Assembly (NCBI GenBank): GCA_020249465.1
Contig: JADCFP010000123.1
Coordinates: 1-48,478 of the forward strand
Reading direction: 5' to 3'
Length of the DNA: 48,478 nt
DNA from: Roseomonas sp.
GTDB lineage: Bacteria > Pseudomonadota > Alphaproteobacteria > Acetobacterales > Acetobacteraceae
Of this stretch, positions 37,507-46,495 are shown in pieces. The first letter of the stretch is position 1. Every line of letters begins with the position of its first letter. Position numbers and translations under genes: made by a program. Under the pieces are notes generated by a model. That model did not search any database. It had not been told where the DNA came from and saw only the letters and a program-made list of their open reading frames with translations.

Positions 37507-37528
37507 GCGGGCCCCAACCCAGTACGCA

Positions 37529-39160
37529 TCACCCGCCCCTAGGCCGGTGATCCTTGAAGGCCTCGCGCAGCTTCGTCTTCAAGATCTTGCCTGTTGCAGT
37601 ATGGGGAATTTCATCCACCACCACCAGATCATCCGGCAACCACCATTTCGCGACCTTATCGGCTAGGAAGGCATTCATGGCGGCAAGGTCCGGCGCGGCG
37701 GCGCCCGCCTTCATCACCAGGATCATCAGCGGGCGTTCATCCCATTTCGGATCATACATGGCGACCACAGCCGCTTCCGCGACACCAGGATAACCAACTG
37801 CCGCGTTTTCCAACGCGATGGAAGAAATCCACTCACCGCCGGATTTGATCACATCCTTGGATCGGTCGGTCACTTCCATGAAGCCGTTGGCGTCAATGGT
37901 CGCGACATCGCCCGTGTCAAAAAAGCCATCGGCGTCCAGCACGGCTTCATCCTCTCGCCGGAAGTAACTGCGTGTGATGGCCGGGCCGCGCACCTTGAGG
38001 CGCCCAAAACCCTCGCCATTCCAGGGCAAATCCTGGCCGGCATCATCGGTGATTTTCATCTCCACCGTGAAGGGCGGGCAACCTTGCTTGGCTTGCAACG
38101 CCAAGGCGGCTTCGGCATCAAGCCCGCTGATTTCGGGTTTGCGCTGATAGGTGGTGCCGACAGGCGACATTTCCGTCATGCCCCAGGCATGGATCACGCG
38201 CACGCCGTATTTTTCCTGATAGGTTTTGGTGATCGCGGCAGGGCAGGCGGAACCGCCAATCACCACGCGCTTCAGCGTATCAATGCGCCCCCCCGTCGCT
38301 TCCATATGCTGCAGCAGCATCATCCAAACCGTCGGTACGGCGGCGGAGAAATTCACCTGCGCTGCGGTGATGGTTTCATGCACCGAAGCGCCATCCAGCT
38401 TGGCGCCGGGCAGGATCAGCGTGGCGCCGGCCATGGGGGCAGAAATGGGCAAGGACCAGCCATTGGCATGGAACATCGGCACCACGGGCATGACGCGGTC
38501 CGCGACACCAAGCCCCAGGCAATCCACCTGATTGCAGGCCAGCGCATGCAGCACATTGGACCGATGCGAATACAGCACGCCCTTCGGATCACCCGTAGTG
38601 CCTGACGTGTAACAAAGCCCAGCAGCGGTCCTTTCGTCAAAGGCCGCCCAGGCGAAATCGCCATCGGCTTCCGCCAGCCAATCCTCATAGGCCACGGCAT
38701 TGCGCAGGCCCGTCTCAGGCAGATGCGCGCCATCGGTCAGGATGATGAAGCGTTCGATATGCTGCAGCTTCGGCGCCAATTGCTGGATTAGCGGGATAAA
38801 GGTTAGGTCCAGCATCAGTACGCGCGATCCGGCATGGTTCAGGATCCAGACGATCTGATCCGGAAAAAGCCGCGGATTGACGGTGTGGTAAATGGCGCCA
38901 ATGCCCGCGATGCCATACCAGGCTTCCACGTGCCGCCAGGTATTCCAGGCAAGTGTCGCCACCCGATCACCAAGTTGGACGCCATCGCGCTGCAGGCGCT
39001 GCGCAACACGGAGCGCACGCACCCGCACATCGCGGTAATTCGTGCGATGGAAGGGGCCTTCGACAGACCGGCTGATGATCTCCCGCCCTGGATGCTGAAT
39101 GGCAGCGTGGTCCAGCACCTTATGCATCAGCAAGGGCCAATCCTGCATCAATCCCAACAT
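37529..39160 (-). CDS. AMP-forming long-chain acyl-CoA ligase
   Basis: A 543-residue ANL-family adenylating enzyme. The A3 motif is [11 protein letters not shown], followed by H-A-W-G-M-T-E, the Y/F-D-T-G-D motif (F-F-D-T-G-D) and [14 protein letters not shown]. It activates medium- or long-chain fatty acids to acyl-CoA. It stands alone, convergent with tyrA. Confidence 0.92.
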   Translation of the reverse strand: MLGLMQDWPLLMHKVLDHAAIQHPGREIISRSVEGPFHRTNYRDVRVRALRVAQRLQRDGVQLGDRVATLAWNTWRHVEAWYGIAGIGAIYHTVNPRLFPDQIVWILNHAGSRVLMLDLTFIPLIQQLAPKLQHIERFIILTDGAHLPETGLRNAVAYEDWLAEADGDFAWAAFDERTAAGLCYTSGTTGDPKGVLYSHRSNVLHALACNQVDCLGLGVADRVMPVVPMFHANGWSLPISAPMAGATLILPGAKLDGASVHETITAAQVNFSAAVPTVWMMLLQHMEATGGRIDTLKRVVIGGSACPAAITKTYQEKYGVRVIHAWGMTEMSPVGTTYQRKPEISGLDAEAALALQAKQGCPPFTVEMKITDDAGQDLPWNGEGFGRLKVRGPAITRSYFRREDEAVLDADGFFDTGDVATIDANGFMEVTDRSKDVIKSGGEWISSIALENAAVGYPGVAEAAVVAMYDPKWDERPLMILVMKAGAAAPDLAAMNAFLADKVAKWWLPDDLVVVDEIPHTATGKILKTKLREAFKDHRPRGG

Positions 39161-39272
39161 GGCTTCCCCCCGTATTTGGGCGCGTCACGCCCAGGCATCC
39201 AAGGAAACCCTACACGCAAAGCCCCAGCCTGTGGCAAGATGGCCGGCGAACCAAGCAACAGGAGACTACGCC

Positions 39273-39689
39273 ATGCCCCCCGTGCCCGATATCAGCCCCA
39301 AGGATACCTGGGATGCCTTGGCCGCCGATCACGATGCCGTGCTGATTGATGTGCGCACTGATGCGGAATGGAATTTTGTCGGACTACCGGATTTGGGTGC
39401 TCTCGGCAAACAAGTGGTGCTGATCCCCTGGCAGCTATACCCCTCCATGCAGGTGAATGACGGCTTTGCAGAGGATTTGCGGGCGGCGGGGCTGACGCCC
39501 GGGCAGAAGCTTTATTTCATCTGCCGGTCCGGCGCGCGGTCCCAATCCGCAGGGCAGGCCGCGCAGGCGGCGGGTTTCGCCCATGCCCTCAATCTGGCCG
39601 ATGGGTTTGAAGGCCCCGTGGATGGCGCCGGGCATCGCGGCAGTGCTGCCGGGTGGAAGGCTTCCGGGCTGGCTTGGCGGCAGCGCTGA
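39273..39689 (+). CDS. Rhodanese-like domain protein
   Basis: A 138-residue single-domain rhodanese. The active-site loop is C84-R-S-G-A-R-S, following the usual L-I-D-V-R-T-x-x-E-W strand. Likely a sulfurtransferase acting on thiosulfate or persulfide donors. Ribosome site ggag 9 nt before the ATG at 39273. Confidence 0.92.
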   Translation: MPPVPDISPKDTWDALAADHDAVLIDVRTDAEWNFVGLPDLGALGKQVVLIPWQLYPSMQVNDGFAEDLRAAGLTPGQKLYFICRSGARSQSAGQAAQAAGFAHALNLADGFEGPVDGAGHRGSAAGWKASGLAWRQR

Positions 39690-39710
39690 AGCAAGGTGAA
39701 TCAGCAAAAA

Positions 39711-39740
39711 GGGCCGATCAGTAATTTTGTGCGTGGGGTC
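39711..39740 (+). repeat. IS256 left terminal inverted repeat
   Basis: Shares gtaat, ttgtgcg and gggtc blocks with the reverse complement of 41081-41110; 24 of 30 positions agree. Confidence 0.75.
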
Positions 39741-40312
39741 CTATGGATTGAATGGAAGGACCCATCGATATGGCCATAGACAAAGCGTTGCTGGACCTGC
39801 TTTTGGCTGGGCGAGAGCCCCACGAGCTATTCGCCAAGAACGGTCTGATTGACGAGCTGAAGAAGGCGCTTTCGGAGCGGATGCTGGCAGCTGAGCTGGA
39901 CGATCACCTTGAATCAGAGGCCGAGGCGGGGCTCGGCAATCGCCGCAACGGCACCTCAAAGAAGACGATGCTGACCGGCTCATCGAAGTTGACGCTGGAT
40001 ATTCCGCGCGATCGGTTGGGCACCTTTGATCCCAAGCTGATCGCCAAGTACCAGCGGCGTTTTCCGGATTTCGACGACAAGATCAGCTCGATGTACGCGC
40101 GCGGCATGACGGTGCGCGAGATCCGCGGACATCTGGAGCTTTACGGCATTGATGTCTCGCCGGACCTGATCTCGACAGTGACAGACGCTGTGCTTGAGGC
40201 CGTGACTGAATGGCAGGGCCGCCCGCTTGATGCTTGTTATCCGCTGGTATTTTTCGCTGCGATCCGGGTGAAGATCCGCGATGAAGGCTTTGTCCGCAAT
40301 AAGGCGATTTAT

Positions 40313-40414
40313 CGTGCTTCCCATGCACATTCGTTCATAGGAAGCACGCCAGGTCTTGTCTGATCGCATTTTCCGAGCCGCCAAGTGAAGCCACTTGGCT
40401 TGAAAATGCTTTGC
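40313..40414 (+). repeat. 102-bp insertion within the transposase gene
   Basis: The codons on either side (K-A-I-Y and I-A-L-G-I) are normally adjacent in the family, which delimits the insert exactly. It has two hairpins: cgtgcttcc / ggaagcacg (40313-40348) and the REP-like element at 40356-40410. No clear target duplication. Length is a multiple of three. Confidence 0.75.
40356..40410 (+). repeat. REP-like hairpin element, copy 3
   Basis: Starts ttgtctgatcgcattttcc and ends cttgaaaatgct; inner stem ccaagtg / cacttgg with loop aagc. Same family as the copies at 9285 and 24550, with two changes in the leading segment. Confidence 0.75.
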
Positions 40415-41080
40415 ATCGCGCTTGGTATCTTGCCAGATGAAACCAAGGAAATCCTCGGCCTCTGGATCGAACAGACCGAAGGGGCCAAGTTCTGGCTGCG
40501 CGTCATGAACGAGCTCAGGAACCGGGGTGTCGCCGATATCCTGATTGCCGTTGTTGATGGTCTCAAGGGCTTTCCGGAGGCGATCCATGCGGTGTTTCCG
40601 AAGACCGTGGTGCAGACCTGCACTATACACCTGATCCGCAATTTCATGAGGTTTGCGTCCTGGAAGGACAGGAAGGCGATTGCAGGGGCGCTTCGCGGCG
40701 TCTACCTGGCCGAAAGCGCCGAGGCCGGCCTGGCTGCCCTGGAGGCCTTTGAGGCGGGTCCATGGGGCCAAAAATATCCGGCCATTGCGCAAAGCTGGCG
40801 CCGACACTGGGACCAGGTGCTACCCTTCTTTGCGTTCAGCCCGCCGATACGCCGGATCATTTACACAACGCATGCGATCGAGGCCTTGAATTCGAAGCTC
40901 CGACGGGCGGTGCGCACGCGTGGCCATTTCCCGGGTGACGATGCGGCGATGAAGCTGCTATACTTTGATCTCAATCGGGCGGTCGAATGAATGGAAGCGA
41001 CCGCCGCGCGAGTGTTGTGAGGCCAAAACCGAATTCGCCATCCTGTTCGGCGATAGGTTCGTGGTCTGATGATCGAAACC

Positions 41081-41110
41081 GACCCTGCGCACAAGATTAC
41101 GGATAGGGCC
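41081..41110 (-). repeat. IS256 right terminal inverted repeat
   Basis: Reverse complement begins ggccctatccgtaatcttgt and aligns to the left end. The following 140 bp up to 41250 hold no recognised gene. Confidence 0.75.
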
Positions 41111-41250
41111 GTCGGAGGACTTCTGGCTTTTCTTTTCTCTCGCTGGGGCTACGATACGCCAGAATTCCTCCGTACCTCAAATCGCCAATTGGGTCTCATA
41201 GGTGCTCACAGGGGACACATGTACTTTCTCTCCCGTTCTATTTGGCGCCT

Positions 41251-41991
41251 TCAATGCCGCAGGATGCGTGATGTGAACTCCTGTAGGCGCAGGCTGCGCG
41301 GATGGTCGAAAATCTCCGCAGGCGGGCCGGATTCAATAATGGCACCCTGATCGAGGAAAACCACACGGCTGGCTACCTCTCGGATGAAGGCCATCTCATG
41401 GCTCACGATCAGCATGGTCATGCCATCGCGTTGCAGCGCGCGGATACTGTCCAATACCTCCCCCACCAATTCGGGGTCCAGGGCGGCTGTCACTTCATCC
41501 AGCAAAAGAATATCAGGCTTCAGCGCCAAGGCGCGCGCAATGGCCACGCGCTGTTGTTGGCCGCCCGATAGCTCATCCGGATAGGCATTCACCTTCTCAG
41601 CCAGGCCAACGCGCGCAAGCAGGGCGCGTGCCTCGGTTTCCACCTCATGCTTCGCGCGCTTTTTCACAAGTGTCGGCGCAATCGCGACATTGCGCAGCGC
41701 CGTCATGTTTTGGAACAGATTATATTGCTGAAAGACAATGGCGAAGCGGTCCCTCACCGCGCGCAGGCTGGCGCGGCTGCTGTAATCCACGATGCTGCCA
41801 TCCAGCGTCACGGTACCGGCGCGTGGCTTCAGCAGCCCCACTAGCGTGCGCAGGATGGTGGATTTGCCCGAACCGGATGGGCCGATCAGGCCAATGACTT
41901 CGCCACGTTCGACATCCAAGGAGACATCGCGCAGCACATCGGCCTTGCTGCCATAAGAAACCGTCAGCCCTTTAATGGAAAGGAATGCCAA
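41251..41991 (-). CDS. Polar amino acid ABC transporter ATPase (GlnQ/HisP type)
   Basis: About 246 residues. Walker A G-P-S-G-S-G-K-S-T, Q-loop F-Q-Q-Y-N-L-F, signature L-S-G-G-Q-Q-Q-R, Walker B I-L-L-L-D-E, switch S-H-E-M. It would energise import through the permeases at 45782-47164. The start is uncertain: TTG at 41991 gives the usual N-terminus and has ggga upstream; a TTG at 42030 would add 13 residues. It is separated from the other transporter genes by the four-gene enzyme operon. Confidence 0.88.
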   Translation of the reverse strand: MAFLSIKGLTVSYGSKADVLRDVSLDVERGEVIGLIGPSGSGKSTILRTLVGLLKPRAGTVTLDGSIVDYSSRASLRAVRDRFAIVFQQYNLFQNMTALRNVAIAPTLVKKRAKHEVETEARALLARVGLAEKVNAYPDELSGGQQQRVAIARALALKPDILLLDEVTAALDPELVGEVLDSIRALQRDGMTMLIVSHEMAFIREVASRVVFLDQGAIIESGPPAEIFDHPRSLRLQEFTSRILRH

Positions 41992-42064
41992 ATCTGTTGG
42001 TCCCAGAATGATCAGAACGCCATAGTCCAAGCTTTACCTGTGTAACGTCAAGCCAATCCAGTGG

Positions 42065-42092
42065 TTGCGCATAGGCCACGCTGACCTATTAT
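42065..42092 (+). promoter_or_regulatory. Putative sigma70 promoter of a leaderless enzyme operon
   Basis: ttgcgc at 42065-42070 and tattat at 42087-42092 are 16 bp apart. The -10 ends 7 bp before the ATG at 42100, which has no ribosome site. Transcription would start at or next to the ATG, giving a leaderless mRNA. Confidence 0.5.
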
Positions 42093-42099
42093 CGCGCGC

Positions 42100-42372
42100 A
42101 TGTCGCTACGCCTTCCCCAAATCGCGCGCCCCGCAGCTGTCACCATCACGGTGGAAGGGCAGCAGGTTGCCGTGCATCCTGGGGAAAGCCTGGCCGCCGC
42201 ACTGATCGCAGCCGGCCTATGGCGTTTTGGCGAAGGCGAGGACCCTGCCCGCCCACGCACCGCCTTTTGCATGATGGGCGTGTGCCAACAATGCCTACTG
42301 CGCCTTGATGGGCGTTTGGTGCAGGCCTGCCTCACGCCCGTTGCGGCGGGGCAGGAAGTGACGCGCGCATGA
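42100..42372 (+). CDS. (2Fe-2S)-binding small subunit, HcnA/LhpF-like
   Basis: A 90-residue ferredoxin-like protein. Cysteines in C-M-M-G-V-C-Q-Q-C, plus one 11 residues further on (V-Q-A-C), fit a 2Fe-2S site; the G-E-S-L-A-A-A-L-I-A-A-G-L strand is typical. It matches the small subunit of HcnABC-type amine dehydrogenases. First gene of a four-gene operon with ATGA overlaps; it appears leaderless. Confidence 0.85.
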   Translation: MSLRLPQIARPAAVTITVEGQQVAVHPGESLAAALIAAGLWRFGEGEDPARPRTAFCMMGVCQQCLLRLDGRLVQACLTPVAAGQEVTRA

Positions 42373-43772
42373 TCCATGATATTGCCGTTTTGGGCGGTGG
42401 CCCGGCGGGCATGTCGGCCGCAACCGAAGCCGCGCACGGCGGAGCGCGCGTTGTGCTTTTGGAAGAATCGCCCGCGCCAGGCGGGCAGGTCTATCGCGCG
42501 GCACCACCCGGTTTTTCCGCCAAGCCCGATTCTGACCGGCGCGCGGGCGATGCGCTGCGCGCCGCTCTCGCCACAAGCGCTGCGGAGCTTCGCACCAGCT
42601 GTCGCGTTTGGGGCTTGGGCGGCGGGCCGCTGGTGCCGGAAGGCGAAGCCCATGCGCCCTTCAGCCTTTCGGCGCTCGGCGCGGATGGTGTCCCCTTCAC
42701 GCTTCAGGCGCGTGCGTTGATTTTGTGCTGCGGCACGCATGAAAGGATTATTCCTTTTCCAGGCTGGACTTTGCCCGGCGTGATCGGCCTGGCCGCCGCA
42801 ACCATTTTGCTGAAGGCGCAGGGCATCTTGCCGGGGCGGCGAGTCGTCGTCGCAGGTGCCGGGCCACTGCTTTACGCGGTCGCCGCGAAGATTTTGGCGG
42901 GCGGCGGTTCGGTTTCGGCGGTGATTGATGCGGCAACGCAAGGCGAATGGCTCCGCGCGCTGCCCGCCCTTGCCGCGCGGCCTGATCTTCTGACGCAAGG
43001 TATCGCTTGGCGCGCCAAGCTTCTCGCCGCGCGCGTGCCGGTATTGGCAGGCGCGCAGGTGACAGCGGCGGAGGGCGACAAGGTTCTCACCCATGTGCGG
43101 GTGGGCAATCATGTTTTTGCAGCCGATGCGCTCTGTGTCGGTCATGGTCTGGTGCCGGCCACGGAAGCCAGCCGCACCTATCGCGCGCAGCACGCGCATC
43201 GGCCGGAAGATGGCGGCTGGGTGCCGGTCTTGGATGCCGCGCAACGCACCAGCGTGCCTTTCCTCTACGCTGCCGGCGATGGCGCAGGCGTGCGCGGTGC
43301 CGCCGCCGCACCGGCAGCCGGCCGCCTTGCCGCGCGCACAGCCTTGCAGGACCTTGGTTTCAACACGCCAAACGCATCAGAAGAAGACGCGGCACTGGCC
43401 CGCGCTCGGCGCACCGGCGCCGCCATGGCGCGCATGATGGCGCTGCGCCCTGCCATGATCGAAGCCATCCCCGCCGAGACGATCATCTGCCGTTGTGAAG
43501 GTGTGACCCGCGCCGCCATTGAAGACGCCGCCGCGGCGGGGGCTGGCACGATCAATCAGCTCAAACATTTCACGCGCTGCGGCATGGGGCCTTGCCAGGG
43601 GCGCATGTGCGGTGAGGCCGCCGGCGCGCTGCTTGCCTCGGCGCGGGGCGTCAGCGTGGCGGATATTGGCTTCACCACGGGCCGCATTCCACTGCGCCCC
43701 GTGCCCATGGAAGCAATCCTTGGCGATTTCGATTACGCAGATATTCCCGTGCTAGCAGCGGCGCCGATATGA
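42369..43772 (+). CDS. FAD/NAD(P)-dependent oxidoreductase with BFD-type Fe-S domain, HcnB/LhpE-like
   Basis: A 467-residue protein. FAD motif G-G-G-P-A-G-M-S-A-A at the N-terminus, second dinucleotide motif V-A-G-A-G-P-L near 160, and a C-terminal [2Fe-2S] domain with C-R-C-E-G-V and C-G-M-G-P-C-Q-G. This is the large flavoprotein subunit of HcnABC-type or cis-4-hydroxy-D-proline dehydrogenases, passing electrons to the respiratory chain. Overlaps both neighbours by 4 nt. Confidence 0.88.
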   Translation: MIHDIAVLGGGPAGMSAATEAAHGGARVVLLEESPAPGGQVYRAAPPGFSAKPDSDRRAGDALRAALATSAAELRTSCRVWGLGGGPLVPEGEAHAPFSLSALGADGVPFTLQARALILCCGTHERIIPFPGWTLPGVIGLAAATILLKAQGILPGRRVVVAGAGPLLYAVAAKILAGGGSVSAVIDAATQGEWLRALPALAARPDLLTQGIAWRAKLLAARVPVLAGAQVTAAEGDKVLTHVRVGNHVFAADALCVGHGLVPATEASRTYRAQHAHRPEDGGWVPVLDAAQRTSVPFLYAAGDGAGVRGAAAAPAAGRLAARTALQDLGFNTPNASEEDAALARARRTGAAMARMMALRPAMIEAIPAETIICRCEGVTRAAIEDAAAAGAGTINQLKHFTRCGMGPCQGRMCGEAAGALLASARGVSVADIGFTTGRIPLRPVPMEAILGDFDYADIPVLAAAPI

Positions 43773-44881
43773 CATCGCGCTTTGACGTTGCCGTGATTGG
43801 CGCTGGTGTCATGGGCTGCGCGACGGCGCTGTTCCTCGCGCGTGGCGGTATGCGCGTTGTGTTGCTTGATCGTGGCGAGATTTGTCGCGAGGCTTCGGGC
43901 GTCAACGCCGGTACACTCACCATGCAAATGACGCGCGCGGCGCTGATCCCCTATGCGCTGCGCGCGCATGAGATGTGGATGACCATGCCCGAATGGTGCG
44001 CCGGTGGCGATGTGCTGGCGACCTCCTGCCCTGGTCTTTCGGTTGCCTTCACGGATGCAGAAGCGGCCATGTTGGAAGAACGCGCGCGCATTCGCCGCGC
44101 GGCCGGCGCGCCGATTGAATTGATTGATGGAAGCGCCGCGCAGGCGATTGAACCTGGCCTTGCGGATGGCGTGAAGCTCGCCGGGCATTGCCCGATTGAT
44201 GGCTTTGCATCGGCCTATCTGACCGGGCGCGCCTTTCGCGCTGCCTTGCAGGAAGCGGGTGTCACGCTGATGGAAGCAACGCCGGTGCGCGGCATTAATG
44301 GACGCTTTGTGCTGGATACGGAAGCAGGCCCGATTGCCGCACAGCGCGTGGTGCTGGCGGGTGGTGTTTGGTTGCAGGATATGGCGGCCTGGCTTGGTGT
44401 GACGCTGCCGATCAAGGTGCTGATCAATCAGCTGGTGGTGACTGAACGCATGCCACCTGTGATGCGCACGGTGCTTGGCGTTGCCTCTGGTCTTTTGAGC
44501 CTCAAGCAATATGCCAATGGCACGGTGCTGATCGGTGGCGGCTGGCAAGGCATTGGCGATCGCACGCGCGGCGGTGTCGCGGTACGGCCGGAAAATTTCC
44601 TCGGCAATGTGCGGCTCGCGGCGCATACCGTGCCGGCCTTGCGGCAGGCGCGGGTTGTGCGTTCCTGGCTGGGGCTGGAAGCGGAAACGGCGGATGCACT
44701 GCCCGCCATCGGCCCCATCCCTGGCATTGATGATGCCTGGATCATCGGCAGCGTGCATTCGGGCTATACCAGCGGCCCCTATATGGGCCGCATCCTGGCG
44801 CAAGCGATATTGGGTGAGGCGCCAGAACTGCCGCTATTTGCGATAGATCGGCTTCTCCACCAAGGGAGCAATTCCGCATGA
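43769..44881 (+). CDS. DAO-type FAD oxidoreductase, HcnC/LhpB-like (D-amino acid dehydrogenase subunit)
   Basis: A 370-residue protein of the glycine/D-amino-acid oxidase fold. N-terminal G-A-G-V-M-G-C-A-T-A FAD motif, the R-E-A-S-G-V-N-A-G segment and a C-terminal H-S-G-Y-T-S-G-P stretch. With the two upstream genes it forms a three-subunit membrane-linked dehydrogenase; in this setting cis-4-hydroxy-D-proline is the most likely substrate, but other D-amino or imino acids are possible. Confidence 0.88.
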   Translation: MTSRFDVAVIGAGVMGCATALFLARGGMRVVLLDRGEICREASGVNAGTLTMQMTRAALIPYALRAHEMWMTMPEWCAGGDVLATSCPGLSVAFTDAEAAMLEERARIRRAAGAPIELIDGSAAQAIEPGLADGVKLAGHCPIDGFASAYLTGRAFRAALQEAGVTLMEATPVRGINGRFVLDTEAGPIAAQRVVLAGGVWLQDMAAWLGVTLPIKVLINQLVVTERMPPVMRTVLGVASGLLSLKQYANGTVLIGGGWQGIGDRTRGGVAVRPENFLGNVRLAAHTVPALRQARVVRSWLGLEAETADALPAIGPIPGIDDAWIIGSVHSGYTSGPYMGRILAQAILGEAPELPLFAIDRLLHQGSNSA

Positions 44882-45801
44882 ATGATACGCACTTTCATGG
44901 CATCTATCCTTCAACCGTCTTGCCGATGCGCACGGATTTTACGCCGGATTGGGATGCCTATGCTGCCCATACCGCGCATTGCGTAATGCGCCCTGGCATT
45001 CGTGGCGTTTTGATCAATGGTCACGCAGGGGAGAATTACGTCATCACCCGCGCCGAAAAACGCCGTGCGGTGGAAGTGACCCGCGCCACTATTGACGCAA
45101 CACGCCTGATCGTTGCTGGTGTGAATGCCGAAAGCTCGCTGGAAGCGGCGGAAGAAGCGCGGGAAGCGCGGGCGGCGGGCGCTGATGCCATCATGGTTTT
45201 TCTGCCCAATGCCTTTGCGCTGGCGCATACCACCGCCATGGCCGTGCTGCATCACCGCGCCATCGCTGAAGCCGTGCCGGGCCTGCCGTTATTCCTGTTC
45301 CAGGCACATCATGCTGCCGGGCGCATGGGTTTCACGCCGGAAACCATGGCGGAACTGCTCAAGATTAAAACCGTCGTCGGCATCAAGGAAGGCGGCTGGG
45401 AAGTGGATGGCTATGACGCGCTGCGCCGGCAAGTGAAGCGGCTGCGCCCGGATGTCGCCGTCTGCGCCAGCGGTGATGAACATCTCTTGGCCTGCATGGT
45501 ACATGGCAGTGATGGCAGCCTTGTATCACTCGCGGATATCATGCCCGATGAAATCGTCGCCTTGGATGCGGCGGTGCGGGCGAATGATCTGCCAGCAGCA
45601 CGCGCCCTGCATGAAAAACTGGAACCCCTGGCCGAGGCGATTTACGGCGCCCCGCCCGGGGGCCGCGCCACCGCGCGCTTGAAATGGTGCCTGCGAGAGA
45701 TGGGCATCATCGCCGATGCGACCATCCGCCCGCCGCAACCGCCTGTGGATGCGGCAGATGCGGCGGCGCTGACCGCAGCACTCAAGGCGTCGGGATTGTG
45801 A
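44878..45801 (+). CDS. DapA-family lyase/deaminase (candidate hydroxyproline-pathway enzyme)
   Basis: A 307-residue TIM-barrel protein of the dihydrodipicolinate synthase family. Schiff-base K170 lies in V-G-I-K-E-G. The usual G-T-T-G-E reads G-H-A-G-E, and the tyrosine of Y-N-V-P is F141, so it is not a true DapA. Some family members deaminate pyrroline-4-hydroxy-2-carboxylate in hydroxyproline breakdown, which fits the preceding dehydrogenase genes. Its 3' end overlaps the convergent permease gene by 20 bp. Confidence 0.85.
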   Translation: MNDTHFHGIYPSTVLPMRTDFTPDWDAYAAHTAHCVMRPGIRGVLINGHAGENYVITRAEKRRAVEVTRATIDATRLIVAGVNAESSLEAAEEAREARAAGADAIMVFLPNAFALAHTTAMAVLHHRAIAEAVPGLPLFLFQAHHAAGRMGFTPETMAELLKIKTVVGIKEGGWEVDGYDALRRQVKRLRPDVAVCASGDEHLLACMVHGSDGSLVSLADIMPDEIVALDAAVRANDLPAARALHEKLEPLAEAIYGAPPGGRATARLKWCLREMGIIADATIRPPQPPVDAADAAALTAALKASGL

Positions 45802-46492
45802 GCGAGGGCCGTGTGGTCAGGCGACGTTCCGCCGCCCGCGCCAAGGACGCCAAAGCCCAAGACACGCAGAAATACAAGATCAGCGCCGTGCCATAGGTGA
45901 TCATGGCGCTGAAGCCACGTTGGGTCAGCATTTTTGCGGCAAAGGTGATTTCAATGAAGCCGATTTGTGACACCAGCGAGGTTTCCTTCACCATGCTGAG
46001 CACATGCACAATCGAAGGCGGGAGAATCACACGCCAGGATTGCGGCAGCACCACGCGCCTGAGTGCGGTCAGCGCCGGCAGGTTCATGGTCAGTGCCGCT
46101 TCCCATTGCTGCGGGCGTACGCTGTCATAGCCGGCGCGCACATTCTCTGCCGCCAGCGCACTCATGCGTATGGCAACGGCGGTGATGGCCACCGCCCATA
46201 AGGGCGCCTCCAGCCGCAGCACCTGGCCCAGAAAAAACACCAGCAGCAGCAGTACAAGGAACGGAATGCGTCGAAAGATTTCCACCCATAAAATTGCCAG
46301 GCTGCGAATCGGCGCAAAGGGCACCACTTGTCGCAGACGTAGTGTCGCCAGCAGAAAGCCGAGCGCATAGCCAAGCGCGCAGCCAAAGACCGACGCTATC
46401 AGCGTATTCAGCACCGCCTGGCCCAGGAAAAGCATATTCCACCAGGTGAAAAAGCGCGGCGCCTCATTGGCCAGTATTTGCCAGGCGGACAT
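45782..46492 (-). CDS. Polar amino acid ABC transporter permease
   Basis: A 236-residue HisM/GlnP-type permease with about five helices, and the EAA-type loop E-A-A-L-T-M-N-L-P-A-L. The N-terminus G-Q-A-V-L-N-T-L is typical of this class. Ends within the convergent lyase gene. Pairs with the permease at 46496. Confidence 0.9.
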   Translation of the reverse strand: MSAWQILANEAPRFFTWWNMLFLGQAVLNTLIASVFGCALGYALGFLLATLRLRQVVPFAPIRSLAILWVEIFRRIPFLVLLLLVFFLGQVLRLEAPLWAVAITAVAIRMSALAAENVRAGYDSVRPQQWEAALTMNLPALTALRRVVLPQSWRVILPPSIVHVLSMVKETSLVSQIGFIEITFAAKMLTQRGFSAMITYGTALILYFCVSWALASLARAAERRLTTRPSLTIPTP

Positions 46493-46495
46493 CGC

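Larger units (their letters stand above)
39752..41069 (+). pseudogene. IS256-family transposase, disrupted
   Basis: The reading frame (M-E-G-P-I-D; an alternative ATG is at 39770) shows IS256-type sequence: K-N-G-L-I-D-E-L, G-N-R-R-N-G, I-R-V-K-I-R-D-E-G, then W-I-E-Q-T-E-G-A-K-F-W and A-V-V-D-G-L-K-G-F-P-E-A-I. Four changes are visible. The first DDE aspartate (V-F-F-D-A) is Ala169. A 102-bp insertion after K-A-I-Y (40313-40414) is in frame but carries TGA at 40361. One extra base near 40988 shifts the frame and brings an early stop, after which W-K-R-P-P-R-E continues in another frame to 41069. Also, no target duplication remains. The protein is certainly inactive. Confidence 0.88.
39711..41110 (+). 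mobile_element. IS256-family insertion sequence, inactivated
   Basis: The element spans 1400 bp (1298 without the internal insertion), normal for IS256. Terminal inverted repeats are 39711-39740 (gggccgatcagtaattttgt...) and 41081-41110; they match at 24 of 30 positions. The flanking 8-10 bp are unlike each other, so no target-site duplication remains. It carries one transposase gene with several lesions. It sits between the rhodanese gene and the ABC-transporter ATPase gene. Confidence 0.85.

Noticed and set aside
41111-41250. Possible second IS end near gtgctcacaggggacacatgt
   Set aside because: Only a vague likeness to IS ends; no partner repeat or transposase fragment was found.
42100-45801. 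Hydrogen cyanide synthase hcnABC
   Set aside because: The three subunits are homologous to HcnABC, but the fourth DapA-family gene and amino-acid transporter favour cyclic/D-amino acid breakdown; kept only as an alternative.
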